Positions 15,713-26,800 are shown, counted from the stretch's first letter. The stretch is 64,000 bases of DNA from Prosthecobacter sp. (GCF_014879935.1 NZ_JACSRD010000112.1:1-64000), one strand, 5' to 3'. Numbers and translations: made by a program. Notes: generated by a model not told the origin, from the letters alone.

Positions 15713-16417
15713 CTACTGCTTCGCTTCCTCCTCTTTGACGATCTCACTCATGGGCTTGACGGCGTCGGCGAGCACGTCCGGCGGCGGGGGGATGGCCGAG
15801 GCCAGGACCCGGGAGGCGCGCACTTTCCGTGCGATGGCCCCACCGGTGGACATCATTCCCGCCGCGCTGGCCGCCACGCTGCCGCTGTGGCTAGCGCTGA
15901 TGCTGAGGGAGGCGGCGGTGGCGATGGCGTCCTGGTTCGCGGCGAGGAAGTAGAACTCCCAGCCCTTCGCATCGCGATGGTGGGCGATGAGGTCGCTCAC
16001 GTGCGCGAGCGTGTACTGCCGGGAGGCGTTTTCCTCCCCGTCGGTGAAGATGGCGACGATGACCTTCGCCGGCTGGTGCGCGGGCGGCAGCTTTTGCAGG
16101 CGGATGTCGAGCTCCTTGAGGGTGCGGCCGATGGCATCGAGCAAGGCGGTGCCGCCACGCGGCACAAAGGTGGCGGCGGTGAGCTGCGGCACTTCCTGAA
16201 GGCGCAGGGCATTGACCGGAACCTCATACTGGTCGTCAAACTGCACCAGCGTGAGCCGTGCCTCTCCCGGCACGGTCAGCTGGACCTTCAGGAAGTCATT
16301 GAAGGCGGCGACGGCAGCCTCCTGGAGGGGCTGCATGGACCCACTGCGGTCCAGAATGTAGGCGATTTCGATGTGTTTTTCGGCGGTGACGGAGGGTGCG
16401 GAGGATGTGTTGCTCAT
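15713..16417 (-). CDS. von Willebrand factor type A domain protein
   Basis: A MIDAS-bearing vWA domain is seen: YILDRSGSM (DxSGS), PRGGTALLDAIG (the conserved Thr) and VAIFTDGEENAS (the conserved Asp). From the ATG at 16417 it is 234 aa; an earlier ATG at 16450 is possible. No signal peptide is evident, so it is probably cytosolic. The C-terminus is a low-complexity Ala/Pro-rich tail. It is divergent from the WYL regulator, with about 60-95 bp shared promoter region. Confidence 0.85.
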   Translation of the reverse strand: MSNTSSAPSVTAEKHIEIAYILDRSGSMQPLQEAAVAAFNDFLKVQLTVPGEARLTLVQFDDQYEVPVNALRLQEVPQLTAATFVPRGGTALLDAIGRTLKELDIRLQKLPPAHQPAKVIVAIFTDGEENASRQYTLAHVSDLIAHHRDAKGWEFYFLAANQDAIATAASLSISASHSGSVAASAAGMMSTGGAIARKVRASRVLASAIPPPPDVLADAVKPMSEIVKEEEAKQ

Positions 16418-16512
16418 GACAGGCGCATCTTGCCACATGGGGTTGGACATTTGCTGGCTGACACCCGCGACTTTTCATGCTTATTTACTCCACAGATCTT
16501 AAGCTTCCTGCC

Positions 16513-17559
16513 ATGCATGTCCGTGCCCCTTCCCTTCCCGTTTCCCGCCCCAGCCGGGTGCAGCCCGCCGCGCGTCTGGGTGTCCGCCGCACGGTGGACT
16601 GGCGCGTGGGCCGCATCATCAGCATCATCGCCTCCGGCCAGTATCCGAACTGCCAGACGCTGGCACGGGAGATCGAGGTGTCAGCGAAGACCATCCAGCG
16701 GGACCTGGATCACCTGCGACATCAAAAGGACCTGCCTCTGGAATACGACGAGGTGCGGCACGGCTTTTACTTCACCCGGCCGGTGAGTGAGTTCGCGCCG
16801 ATGCAGCTCTCCCGTGGCGAGCTGGTGGCGCTGTTTGTGGCGCTGAAGGCGCTGGAGCCGCTGCGGGGCACGCCTCTCTACAAGCAGGTGGCGCAGAGCC
16901 TGAACAAGATCGCCGGGGCCTGCCCGGAGGCGGTGTCCATCCACTGGCAGGACCTGAATGCCGCCTGCTCCGTGAAGGATGCCGGTGCCATGCAGGTGGA
17001 TGCCACGCTCTTTTCCACGCTGCTGGACGCGGCGCTGAACCGCCAGGAGGTGGCCTTCTTCTACCGCAAGCTCAGCGGCGGCGGCCGGGGCGAGCTGCGC
17101 CGGCTGCAGCCCCATCACGTGGGGAATCTGATGAACGGGTGGTATGTCATCGGGCATGACCTGGACCGGGGCGGCTGGCGCACCTTTGCCCTCCAGCGCA
17201 TCAGCGGCCTGGAGGTGCTGAAGACGCGCTTCGTGCGCGATCCAGCCTTCCACATCCGCGATCACCTGAGCACCGGCTTCGGCGTGTGGAGCTACGGAGC
17301 GGAGGCGGAGACCTTCGAGGCCTGCATCCGCCTCACCGGCTGGGCCGCCCGCTACGTGGCGGAGGGCCGCTGGCACCGCAGCCAGAAAATCACCCCGCTG
17401 AAGGACGATGGCAGCGAGATCGAATTCCGCGCCGAGCTGGCCGGGCTGGAGGAGATCACCCGCTGGGTGCTCGGCTTCGGCCGCCATGCGAAAGTCGTGT
17501 CGCCCAAGAAACTCCGCGACGCCGTCCACGCCGAGGCCCGCGCCATGCTGGAATCGTAG
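16513..17559 (+). CDS. WYL-domain helix-turn-helix transcriptional regulator
   Basis: The N-terminal HTH (RIISIIASGQYPNCQTLARE, then SAKTIQRDLDHLR) is of the DeoR/HTH_11 type. The WYL domain follows at about residues 150-260: GELRRLQPHHVGNLMNGWYV, with NGWYVIGHD replacing the WYL tripeptide. A C-terminal WCX-like domain ends with VLGFGRHAKVVSPKKLRDAV. WYL proteins often sense ligands such as nucleic acids or nucleotides. The start may be the ATG at 16513 (348 aa) or 16477. Target unknown; the divergent vWA gene is the nearest candidate. Confidence 0.88.
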   Translation: MHVRAPSLPVSRPSRVQPAARLGVRRTVDWRVGRIISIIASGQYPNCQTLAREIEVSAKTIQRDLDHLRHQKDLPLEYDEVRHGFYFTRPVSEFAPMQLSRGELVALFVALKALEPLRGTPLYKQVAQSLNKIAGACPEAVSIHWQDLNAACSVKDAGAMQVDATLFSTLLDAALNRQEVAFFYRKLSGGGRGELRRLQPHHVGNLMNGWYVIGHDLDRGGWRTFALQRISGLEVLKTRFVRDPAFHIRDHLSTGFGVWSYGAEAETFEACIRLTGWAARYVAEGRWHRSQKITPLKDDGSEIEFRAELAGLEEITRWVLGFGRHAKVVSPKKLRDAVHAEARAMLES

Positions 17560-17636
17560 ATGGGAGCGCGGACGCCCTCGCGCCGTCGTCCGCTGCCCCC
17601 GTTCACCTTTTCGGCTGCCGCGTTTGCCGAATCTCC

Positions 17637-18644
17637 TCACCGCACCTCAAAACGCAGCAGCGTCGCACGTGCGGCCTGCCCGGGCTGGTCGCGGTCCACT
17701 TCAAAGGGGTGCTGAAGGTTGTTGCCCGCCAGGTCTTCCAGCAGCGGGTCGATGTGAATCGTGTGCTCACCTGCCTGCCACGCTTGTGCGGGCGTGAAGA
17801 TCCACGAGCGCGCATCGGCGGCGGCTTTCACCTGCCCTTCGACCGGCTTGCCGCCCAGACTGACCTCCAAAGCGGACAAGAGCATCGCAGAATCGAGCGG
17901 TTCATCGAACCGGACGCTCAGAATGTCCCGGCTTCCCGCTTTGGGGGCCATGACCGTCCAACTCAAGGGATCAGGGCAGCCATGATCAGCCGCCCCCGCA
18001 GTGACATCGAAGGTGACATCCTTTCCCAGCGCCACTCCAGCCGTGGAACGCCAGTCTCCCGCGACCCTCAGCGAGCACTGTTCCCCTTCCCGCAATACGG
18101 GCCCTTCGTCGCGATTGAGGTTCACGCCTGTCTTCTGCCGGCCCGGATGAAACCACAGCGTCAGCCGCCGGCCATCCGGCGACCACAGCTCCGTCTCGCG
18201 AAACGCGCCTGCCACGACACCACCGTCCTGACGGTGCAGGAAGATGCGCTCCAGAAACACGCCCTGCTCCATCGGTTGCGTGAAGTGCAGATACACCTTG
18301 AGCGCGTTCGCCGGCAAAACAGCGGGCGTGGGTGCCAGGCCCACGGCCGGCACTTCGGTCTTGAGCGGATCGAAGCGCCATGGCTCGCGGTGCCAGCGGC
18401 CATCGGCCGTCTGAAACTCGATGCGATAGGTCTCTCCTGCCACCAGCGGCAGCGACGGCACAAACCGCACGGCTTTTTCCTCCCGCGTGATGCTGCCGAA
18501 CAATGGAGCCTTCGCATCGCCTCGATACACGCGCACATCGACGCCCGGAACCACGATCTGCCCGGATTGATTGATGCGCGCTTCCCCGGCGTGAAGCATC
18601 ACGCCCCAGAAAAGGGGGACAAACCGGCGGAGGAGCGTGATCAC
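17637..18644 (-). CDS. Secreted protein with Ig-like (Big_5-type) domains
   Basis: The GTG at 18644 gives a protein starting with an apolar signal-like segment (LRRFVPLFWGVMLHAGEA). The frame continues to a GTG at 18722, but that part is a GGGACTG-GGGA-CAGTCCC palindrome and reads as low complexity. The body has repeated strand patterns (LKVYLHFTQPMEQGVFLERI; ILSVRFDEPLDSAMLLSALE) typical of Big_5 Ig-like domains found in exported proteins. It follows the 376-aa secreted gene and is probably in its operon. Confidence 0.65.
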   Translation of the reverse strand: MITLLRRFVPLFWGVMLHAGEARINQSGQIVVPGVDVRVYRGDAKAPLFGSITREEKAVRFVPSLPLVAGETYRIEFQTADGRWHREPWRFDPLKTEVPAVGLAPTPAVLPANALKVYLHFTQPMEQGVFLERIFLHRQDGGVVAGAFRETELWSPDGRRLTLWFHPGRQKTGVNLNRDEGPVLREGEQCSLRVAGDWRSTAGVALGKDVTFDVTAGAADHGCPDPLSWTVMAPKAGSRDILSVRFDEPLDSAMLLSALEVSLGGKPVEGQVKAAADARSWIFTPAQAWQAGEHTIHIDPLLEDLAGNNLQHPFEVDRDQPGQAARATLLRFEVR

Positions 18645-18725
18645 GACATCAAGGAGACGGAGCGGCCCGCTCCGCTGGCTTCCAGAAACGGGACTGGGGA
18701 CAGTCCCGCTCCTTGGATTCACACC

Positions 18726-19856
18726 TCACGGCAAGGCGGCGACTTCGAGACTCAGCGTGCCTTCGTTGTCACGCAGCACCACGGCCTCGCTGTTGCTGAG
18801 CTTGTCCACCTGCACGGCTCCGAAGAGCGCATCGACGATCTCGATGCCCTCCGGCCCTTCGTGCTGCTTCTCATCGCGACGCGCGGCGTTTTCGTTCGTC
18901 TTGTCCGGCGTCTTGCCGTCGAGGTAGTCCATGCTGATGCGCGCGCCCCACATCTTGCTGGGGCCGAAGGCGTTCTGCTTGAAACGCTGCGTGTGCACCA
19001 CAAGCCAGTCCTTGCCGCTCTTGTCCGTGTAGCTGAACAGGTCCAGCGGACGGTTGCCGCTGCCGAGTTCCACCATGCTGACGCCTTTGACCTGCGCACC
19101 GCTTTGAATGTCGTCCACTTTGAACTTCGCCACCGGCGTGCAGGCGAAAGCACCCACCACATAGGTGCCATCCGGCGAATCGTAGGGCACGAAGCTCTGG
19201 ATCGGAGCCTTCGTCTCCCACTTCCGATGCGCCACATGGTAAGTCTCGGCGCTGAAGACATTCGCCGTCGCGCCATTCTTGATCGGCACCGGAATGGTGA
19301 AGATGCGCGAGGCGAACTCCTCATTGCAGGTGCCGGTGGCAAACACGCGGTCCTTGTCGAAGGCGACGTCGGTGATGTTGGTCACCTTGCTGCTGGTGCC
19401 GCCGGGCAGCGTCACGCGCACCCAGGGCAGCGGATCGAGATTCAGCGGGGCGACTTTGCCCGCGGCATCGACAGTCACGATCATCACCGCATTGTCCGGA
19501 CGACGCTGCACCGCGAGGTAGATGCGGCCGCTGGCGGGATTCACCGCCATGTCCTTCACGGTGATGTCCTCCTTCTTCGCACCGAGGCCGTCGGCGATCG
19601 CCGCGCCGATGTCCGGCACGGCCTTTTTCAACACCGCCTTCGCAGCGCCGGTGTCACCCGTTTGAATGGCGACGATGCTCGCCGTGCCCGGTTCGGCGGC
19701 GAGCAGCAGCCCGCCGGGACCAAAGCTGATGGAACTGAGCGAGCCCAGCTTCAATCCGCCGGTCTGCGGCGATTCGATGAGGGCGGAGGCGGCGACCGGC
19801 GCGGCGCAGGCGGCGAGCACGGATGCAAACAGCAGGGCGGAACAGAGTGTTTTCAT
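18726..19856 (-). CDS. Secreted beta-propeller-like hypothetical protein
   Basis: A clear signal peptide (MKTLCSALLFASVLAACAAP) precedes a 350-aa body with repeating strands such as ISFGPGGLLLAAEPGTASIV, MAVNPASGRIYLAVQRR and ITDVAFDKDRVFATGTCNEE, as in NHL/SBBP-like propellers. No catalytic motif is evident. Its stop lies 3 nt before the longest frame of the next secreted gene. The gap 19857-19985 upstream holds the shared divergent promoter region with the penicillin-binding protein. Confidence 0.7.
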   Translation of the reverse strand: MKTLCSALLFASVLAACAAPVAASALIESPQTGGLKLGSLSSISFGPGGLLLAAEPGTASIVAIQTGDTGAAKAVLKKAVPDIGAAIADGLGAKKEDITVKDMAVNPASGRIYLAVQRRPDNAVMIVTVDAAGKVAPLNLDPLPWVRVTLPGGTSSKVTNITDVAFDKDRVFATGTCNEEFASRIFTIPVPIKNGATANVFSAETYHVAHRKWETKAPIQSFVPYDSPDGTYVVGAFACTPVAKFKVDDIQSGAQVKGVSMVELGSGNRPLDLFSYTDKSGKDWLVVHTQRFKQNAFGPSKMWGARISMDYLDGKTPDKTNENAARRDEKQHEGPEGIEIVDALFGAVQVDKLSNSEAVVLRDNEGTLSLEVAALP

Positions 19857-19985
19857 GAGCGTTGGGTTGGAGTTCGCGTCATGCTACGGAACTGGACGGG
19901 CCGATGTCACGAACAAAGATGAAATCGAAGTTCACACGGAGTTCATCGTCTGAGGCTTGATCTTTGGTGGAAAACCAGCGACCCG

Positions 19986-22172
19986 ATGCCCGTCCGCATG
20001 AAAAAACAGCCCTCCGAAGCCCGCAAGCCGGCGAAGCGCACGCTCTCGCGCTGGCACTCGTTCAAGCGGCTCGCGATCATCACTTTGATGAGTGGCTCGC
20101 TTCTCTGCACGGTCACCGCGGCGGTGGTCATCGGCATCTACAGCAATCTCGCGAAGGACTACGACCTCACCAAGCTCGGCCAGATGCCCGAGCGCACCAT
20201 CGTGATGGATTACAAGGGCGAGGTGCTCGGCCGCATGCACGGCGAGAATCGCATCATCGTGCCGCTCAGCGAGGTTTCGCCCTGGTTTGTGAAGGCGCTG
20301 CTCGCCCGTGAGGACGCGCGTTTCTACAGCCACGGCGGCATCGACTACAAAGGCGTGCTGCGTGCCACGATCCGCAATCTCAAGGACATGCGCGTGGTGC
20401 AGGGTGCAAGCACGCTGACAATGCAGCTAGCACGCAACAGCTACCCGGATCTCGATGACCGCAGCCTGCATCGGAAGCTGGTGGAGATGATGCTCGCCCG
20501 CCGCATCGAGAAGGCCTGCACGAAGGACCAGATCATCGAGCACTACGTGAACCGCATCTTCTACGGCCCGGGCATCTACGGGGTGCAACGCGCCAGCCAG
20601 GTTTACTTCGGCAAACATGCCAGCCAGCTCAATCTGAGCGAGGCGGCGATGATCGCGGGCATCATTCGCAGTCCGGCGCGGTTCTCGCCCTTCCGCAATT
20701 ACGAGGGAGCCCTCAAGGAGCGTGATGATGTGCTGAAACGCATGGTGGAAACGAAGGTCATCACGCCGGAGGAGGAAATCGCCGCGCGCTATGCCGACAT
20801 CGCGCTGCATGCCCAGCCTGCCTTTCAAAGCCAGGGCGGCTACGCGCTCGATGCCGTGCGGCGTGATCTCGATCTGATCCTGGAGCAGCAGGAGATCGAG
20901 GACGGCGGCCTGCAGGTCTTCACCACCCTCAACAAGGAGCTGCAGGACGCGGCAGATGAATCGGTGGAGAAGCGCCTCAGCGCGGTGGAGAAGCAACGCG
21001 GCTACAAACACCCGAAGAAGGCGGATTTCGACCGCACGTGGGACGGCACGCAGGAAATCTCGTCCACGCCTTACCTGCAAAGCGCCGTCATGATGCTGGA
21101 CAATCAAACCGGCGGCATCCTCGCCGTGGTCGGCGGGCGTGACTATCGGCACAGCAAGTACAACCGGGCCATGCAGGGCGAACGCCAGATCGGTTCGACC
21201 GTGAAGCCTTTCGTCTATGCCGCGGGCGTCGCCTCGGGTTTCATGCCCGGCACTTATATCAATGACGCGCCCATCCAGCCCGGCGAGATCGATGGAGCCG
21301 ATCCTGGCTGGAGCCCGCAGAACTCCGACGGCAAGTTCCTCGGCCTTTCCACCGTCACCGACGGCCTCGTGCGCAGCCGCAACACGATGACCGTCCGCCT
21401 CGGCAACTACGCGGGCCTGGATCGCGTCATCAACCTGCTCACCAACGCCGGCTTCAGCAAACCCGCCGAGCGCACGCCGCAGATCTTCATCGGCAATCTG
21501 GGCGGCAATCCGCGTCAGCTCACCAGCGCCATCAGCATCTTCCCCAACCAGGGCATCCGCCGTCGCCCCTTTCTCATCGACCGCATCATCGACAAGGCCG
21601 GAAACGTCATCTACCAGACGCCCGTCCTCGAATCGGAAGTCATCACGCCGAGCGTGGCGCTCCTGATGCGGCAGATTCTCTCCCAGGTGCTGGATCGCGG
21701 GACGGCGGCCGCCTTGCGCAGCACCTACGGCTTCAAGGAGCCGGGCGGTGGCAAGACAGGCACCACCAATGATTACAAGGACGCCTGGTTCGCCGGCTAC
21801 ACCGACCGCTTGAGCTGCGGGGTGTGGGTGGGCCTCGACAAGCCGCAGACCATTGTCGATGAAGGCTACGGCGGCACGCTGGCGCTGCCGATCTGGGCCG
21901 ACGTGATGAAAAAAGCCGTCGCACTTGGCTACAAGACGGAGGTTCCGAAAGTCCTGCTGCCGCTCACCAAGGTCACGCTCTGCCGCGTGAGCAGCCAGCT
22001 CGCCACCGATGGCTGCGGCCACGCCCGCACCGCCTATGAGGAGGCCCTGCCTTACGATCTCGTGCCGCAGGGCTTCTGCATGGAGCACACGGGCTACGCC
22101 GCTCCTCGACCACGCACACAGCCGCAGTCTCAGCGCGGCCTGTTTGACCGCATCCGCAGTTGGTTCCGTTGA
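19986..22172 (+). CDS. Penicillin-binding protein class A (PBP1a-type)
   Basis: A bifunctional peptidoglycan synthase. A cytoplasmic basic tail and one membrane segment (about residues 28-52) precede the GT51 transglycosylase with REDARFYSHGGID and GASTLTMQLARN. The transpeptidase follows with STVK (S404), SRN (S464) and KTG (K590). C-terminal extension ends in a basic segment. The 728-aa length is usual. The first ATG fits the TM topology. It is divergent from the secreted gene pair. Confidence 0.94.
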   Translation: MPVRMKKQPSEARKPAKRTLSRWHSFKRLAIITLMSGSLLCTVTAAVVIGIYSNLAKDYDLTKLGQMPERTIVMDYKGEVLGRMHGENRIIVPLSEVSPWFVKALLAREDARFYSHGGIDYKGVLRATIRNLKDMRVVQGASTLTMQLARNSYPDLDDRSLHRKLVEMMLARRIEKACTKDQIIEHYVNRIFYGPGIYGVQRASQVYFGKHASQLNLSEAAMIAGIIRSPARFSPFRNYEGALKERDDVLKRMVETKVITPEEEIAARYADIALHAQPAFQSQGGYALDAVRRDLDLILEQQEIEDGGLQVFTTLNKELQDAADESVEKRLSAVEKQRGYKHPKKADFDRTWDGTQEISSTPYLQSAVMMLDNQTGGILAVVGGRDYRHSKYNRAMQGERQIGSTVKPFVYAAGVASGFMPGTYINDAPIQPGEIDGADPGWSPQNSDGKFLGLSTVTDGLVRSRNTMTVRLGNYAGLDRVINLLTNAGFSKPAERTPQIFIGNLGGNPRQLTSAISIFPNQGIRRRPFLIDRIIDKAGNVIYQTPVLESEVITPSVALLMRQILSQVLDRGTAAALRSTYGFKEPGGGKTGTTNDYKDAWFAGYTDRLSCGVWVGLDKPQTIVDEGYGGTLALPIWADVMKKAVALGYKTEVPKVLLPLTKVTLCRVSSQLATDGCGHARTAYEEALPYDLVPQGFCMEHTGYAAPRPRTQPQSQRGLFDRIRSWFR

Positions 22173-22206
22173 TACCGGCGCCGCCGCTGATCCACCGCAC
22201 TCTCGC

Positions 22207-23049
22207 ATGAAATCCATCGCGCTGTTCTTTCTCGCCGTCGCCTCCGCCTTTGCGCAAAGCACCACGATCGATGTCGAGTACGGTCGCGTGGGCGAAACGG
22301 TGTTGAAACTCGACCTTCATCTGCCGAAGGCCGGGAATGCGCGGCTGATCGTCTATGTGCACGGCGGCGCGTGGCGTGCGGGCAGCAAAGCGGACGTGCC
22401 AATCGCCGGTCTGCTCGATCATGGCTTTGCGATTGCGAGCGTGGACTACCGGCTGTCAACGCAAGCGCGTTTTCCGGCGCAAATTCACGACATCAAGGCC
22501 GCGATTCGCTTCCTGCGGGCCAAATCGGACCTGTTTCATCTCAACACCGACAAGATCGCGATCATCGGCTCATCGGCCGGCGGGCACCTCGCGGCGCTCG
22601 TTGGCGTCACGAACGGCCACAAGGCACTCGAAGGCCAGATCGGCGAGCATTTGGACCAAAGCAGCGACATCGCCTGCATCGTGAGTTTGTATGGCGCGTC
22701 GAACTTGCAGTCGATTTTGGGCCAGAGCACCGAGTTCGGCCTCAAGATGCGCGTTCCGGCGCTGCAACTGCTCCTTGGCGATGTTCCCGACCAGGTGCCC
22801 GATCTTGCCAAACTGGCGAGTCCCGTGGCTCACCTCGATGCGAAAGACCCGCCGCTGCTGTTGATCCACGGTGACGCCGATCCGCAGATGCCGCCGCAGC
22901 AGTCGCAGGAGCTCGCAAAGGCGTATGAGGCGAAGAAACGCCCCGTGACGCTGATCCTGCTGCCAGGCAGCAAGCACGGCGGCGCGGAGTTTTATGATGA
23001 AACACGGCTGAAGACGATGGCCGCGTTTTTGACGAAGCATCTTCGATAA
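22207..23049 (+). CDS. Secreted alpha/beta-hydrolase, esterase/lipase type
   Basis: The ATG at 22207 gives a signal peptide MKSIALFFLAVASAFAQS. The HGGAWRAG oxyanion segment, the nucleophile elbow GSSAGGH, and GDADPQMPP plus SKHGG carrying likely Asp and His complete the triad of BD-FAE/hormone-sensitive-lipase-like carbohydrate esterases. 280 aa. It follows the PBP after 34 nt and may be co-transcribed. Substrate not inferable. Confidence 0.88.
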   Translation: MKSIALFFLAVASAFAQSTTIDVEYGRVGETVLKLDLHLPKAGNARLIVYVHGGAWRAGSKADVPIAGLLDHGFAIASVDYRLSTQARFPAQIHDIKAAIRFLRAKSDLFHLNTDKIAIIGSSAGGHLAALVGVTNGHKALEGQIGEHLDQSSDIACIVSLYGASNLQSILGQSTEFGLKMRVPALQLLLGDVPDQVPDLAKLASPVAHLDAKDPPLLLIHGDADPQMPPQQSQELAKAYEAKKRPVTLILLPGSKHGGAEFYDETRLKTMAAFLTKHLR

Positions 23050-23078
23050 GAGCGTCGCCGCAGTCACAATCCAGCCGC

Positions 23079-23810
23079 ATGCATGACGACTCCATCATTC
23101 CTGGCGCGCGCCAGTTTGCCACGACGCACTGGACGCTCGTCGGCCGGGCCGCGGCGCAGGACACGCTGGCGGCGGAGGCGCTGGAGCGGTTGTGTCGCGA
23201 CTACTGGTATCCGCTCTACGCCTTCGTGCGGCGGCGCGGGCACAGCGCGGCGGATGCGCAGGACCTGACGCAGTCGTTCTTTGTGGCGCTGATCGAGAAA
23301 AACACGCTCGCGCAGGCGGATCGCGCACGTGGACGGCTGCGGTCGTTTTTGCTCGCGGCGCTGACGCATTTCCTGGCGAACGAGCAGGACAAAAAACGCA
23401 CGCTGAAGCGCGGCGGCGGCAAGATCCTGGAGTGGGACGCGCTGGACGCGGAGGAACGTTACGCCGCCGAGCCCTCGAGCGCGGAAGGCACGCCGGAGAC
23501 GGTGTTTGACCGCCGCTGGGCCTTCACCCTGGTGGATCGCGCGCTGAAGCAGCTCCGCGAAGCCTACGCGGCCGCGGGCAAGGCGGAGCTGTTTGACGCC
23601 CTGCGCGGCTCTTTGACCGGAAACGAGCCTCCACGGGCCGAAACGATGCAAAAGCTCGGCTTCAGCGAGTCCGCGCTGAAGACGGCGGTTCATCGCCTGC
23701 GGCACCAGTATCGCGAAATCCTCCGCGCGGAGGTCTCCCGCACCGTTTCGGAGGAAGGCGAGATCGAGGCCGAGATGCGCCACCTCGCGGCGCTGCTGCG
23801 GCAGGGCTGA
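23079..23810 (+). CDS. ECF-type RNA polymerase sigma factor of the STK-associated kind
   Basis: Region 2 has LERLCRDYWYPLYAFVRRRG and DAQDLTQSFFVALIEK; region 4 has FSESALKTAVHRLRHQYREI. N-terminal TTHWTLVGRA is shared with sigma factors located beside Ser/Thr kinases in verrucomicrobia and planctomycetes. No anti-sigma factor gene follows; the adjacent kinase is the likely regulator. 243 aa. The next gene starts 48 nt on. Confidence 0.88.
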   Translation: MHDDSIIPGARQFATTHWTLVGRAAAQDTLAAEALERLCRDYWYPLYAFVRRRGHSAADAQDLTQSFFVALIEKNTLAQADRARGRLRSFLLAALTHFLANEQDKKRTLKRGGGKILEWDALDAEERYAAEPSSAEGTPETVFDRRWAFTLVDRALKQLREAYAAAGKAELFDALRGSLTGNEPPRAETMQKLGFSESALKTAVHRLRHQYREILRAEVSRTVSEEGEIEAEMRHLAALLRQG

Positions 23811-23857
23811 AAACTTTTTTGCAACCCGCCGCCGCCATTCCTTCAAACAGGAATGCC

Positions 23858-26800
23858 ATGAACTCTCCTGCCTCCTTTCCCTGCCCTCGCTGCCGTGCTC
23901 CGCTGCCTTCCGCGGAGGCTGAATGCCCCGCCTGCCTGCTGAGCATGGGCGCGGATGCGGATGCCACGCGCATGCTTGCGGCTGAAAAACTGCCGGAGCG
24001 GCGTTTGCAGCCAGGCGAGGTCTTTGGCGGCTACCGCATCGAGCAGGAGCTGGGGCGCGGAGGCATGGGGGCGGTGTATGCGGCGACGGAAGCGGCCACG
24101 GGACGGCGCATCGCGCTCAAAGTGCTCTCGCAACGGCTGGCGGATGTGGAATCGCGGACACGATTCCTGCGCGAGGGACGCGTGGCGGCCTCCATCAACC
24201 ATGCGAACAGCGTGTACATCTTTGGCACGGAGGAGATCGAGGGGCGCAGCGTGATCGCGATGGAGCTGATCGGCGGCGGCACCTTGCAGCAGCGTGTGGC
24301 GGAGAAAGGACCGCTGCCAGTGGGCGAGGCGGTGGACGCCATTCTGGACATCATCGCCGGCCTGGAGGCGGCGGAGGCGGCGGGCGTGCTGCATCGCGAC
24401 ATCAAGCCGGCGAACTGCTTCATCGACACGGATGGCATGGTGAAGGTGGGTGATTTCGGCCTGAGCATCAGCACGGAGGGCAGCCGCGATCTGAATGTGA
24501 CGCAGCACGGCGTCTTCCTCGGCACGCCGGCGTTTTGCAGCCCGGAGCAGCTCCGTGGCGAGCCGCTGGACGTGCGCAGTGACATCTACGCGGTCGGAGT
24601 CACACTGTATTATCTGCTCACGGGCCAGACACCGTTCGAAGGCGCGAACGTGATGCAACTGATGGCGAACGCGCTCGACAAGGCGCCGCGAGATCCGGCG
24701 AAACTGCGTGCCGGCCTGCCGAGGGAGATCGTGAACGTGCTCACGCGCTGCCTGGCGAAGCAGGCGGGCAACCGCCCCGCCACTTACGCGGAGCTGAAGT
24801 CGTTGCTGCTGCCTTTCCGCAGCACCGCGCCGACGCCGACCTCCGTGGGGCTGCGGTTTGCGTCCTGGCTGCTGGACTATTTGATCGAGGCGGCTCTTGG
24901 CCTGATGGTCTCACTCTGGCTGCTGGATGCCTCGGAGATCGGCCAGGACATCGGCGGATGGAGCTGGGGCATGTGGGCGTCGTTTTTGTTCCTGGCGGGG
25001 CTGCTGATCGTGCCGCAGGGGCTGTGGGGTGCCACGATTGGTCAGGCCTTGGTCGGACTGCGGGTGGTGCGCGGGGATCGCGGCGCTCCAGGCCTGCCGC
25101 GTGCCGCGGGACGCTATCTCATCCTGTATCTGCCTGGCCTGGTGATGATGCTGCTGCCGCTGGCGGGCGCGACCTTCAACACGCGCGTGCTGCTGGCCTA
25201 TGCGCTGCCGGTTTACCGGCTGCTCTTGTTTGTGACGATCCGCCGGCGCAATGGCTACGCGGCCGTGCATGACCTGCTGACAGGCACGCGTGTGGTGGAA
25301 AAAGCCGCTGTGCATGCCGAGAAGGCCGCCGCCAGTCCCATCCAGGAGCCGGTGTCCGCGCAGAACGCCTCCGGGCAGGAGCCGATCGGCCCCTATCAAG
25401 TGCTCGGCATGCTGGAGGAACGAGCGGAGGACACGCTGCTGCTGGGCTTTGATCCGCGCCTGCTGCGGCGTGTGTGGCTGCGTCTTCATCCAGGTAAAGA
25501 CGGTTCGCCACGGCATCCGGTCACGCGTTTCACCCGCCTGCGCTGGCTGGCGAGCGGGATGACGGCAGATCATCACTGGGATGCCTATGAAGCACCTGCC
25601 GGCACCGCTTTGCTGCAACTCGCGCGCGAGCCGCAGCCGTGGTCGGTGGTGCGAGGCTGGCTGCACGATCTGGCGCAGGAACTCGAAGCTTCGCGCAGGG
25701 AGGGCTCCCTGCCGCCAACGCTGGGTCTCGATCAACTGTGGATCACTGCGGAGCAACGGCTGAAGGTGCTGCCCTTCACTGCGCCGGGCCCAGGAAACGC
25801 GCCGAAGGTGCAGGCGGCGCATTTTCTCAATCACACCGCGCAGACAGTGCTGGAAGGCCTCGCCGTCCCGCCTGCCGCAGCCATGGAACGTGCCGCTCAC
25901 GCCCCGATGCCTGCCGCGGCAAGGGCCTGGCTGAACAGCCTGGTGAAGGCAGCGCCAGAGGTCGCGCTGGCCTCTCTCAAACCGCTGCTGACGATGCCCG
26001 CGTCCGTGAGCCGGCTGAAACGTGCCATGCTGCTGCTGCTTCCGGCTTCTCCGTCGTTGCTGATGCTGCTGGGACTCCTGGTGACAGGTCCTTTCATGGA
26101 AAAAGCCCGTGAGATGCACGCCCGCCATCCACAACTGAGCGAGGCATCGAAAGTCGTCTTCCAGTTCGACACGATGGAGATGATGGCCCGCTTCCTGCCA
26201 CCGCCGACGGACAACGATCCGCTGTATGCCGTGCTGAAAGAGGACAAGGAGAAGGCCCGGCGCCTGCTGGGCGTGCTGCTCTCCTCCCGCTACGGCCGGT
26301 TCGTTCGCGATGAGGCTGAATGGAGCAGCTCGGAGGTGAAAAGCATCCTCATCCAGCATCACGACCGGGTCGAGGAACTGGTGAAGAAACACCCTGCGCC
26401 CACGGCGGCGGAAGTGGCGGAGGCGGAACGTGTCTTTGCCCCGACACTCAAGACGGTGGCCCGCTTGGAAAGCTCCCGCCAGTCCGGCCGGAGTCTCATG
26501 AGCATGCAGGACATGGTTCGCTTCAGTTGCAGCCTGTTGATGAGCCTGATGTTCTGCAGCCTGCTGCTGACCGTGCTGCTGCGCCGCAGCGTGTTGCCGC
26601 GGGCCTTCGGAGTCGATTATGTGCTCATGGACGGGCGTCCTGCGGGTCGCGCCAGGCTTCTGTGGCGTGCATTGCTCGGCTGGCTGCCCGCGTTCGGCCT
26701 CGCTCTGCTGCTCATGCTGATGAAATGGCCGCTGATGCCCGGCTCGCTCATCGTTGTGTGCGTGGCGGGAATGGCCGCGCTGTCGCTTTGGCTTCACAGC

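Noticed and set aside
17286-19922. An 878-codon open frame on the plus strand
   Set aside because: It runs through the end of the WYL gene and antisense to two secreted genes with clear signal peptides; its product is His/Arg-rich without domains.
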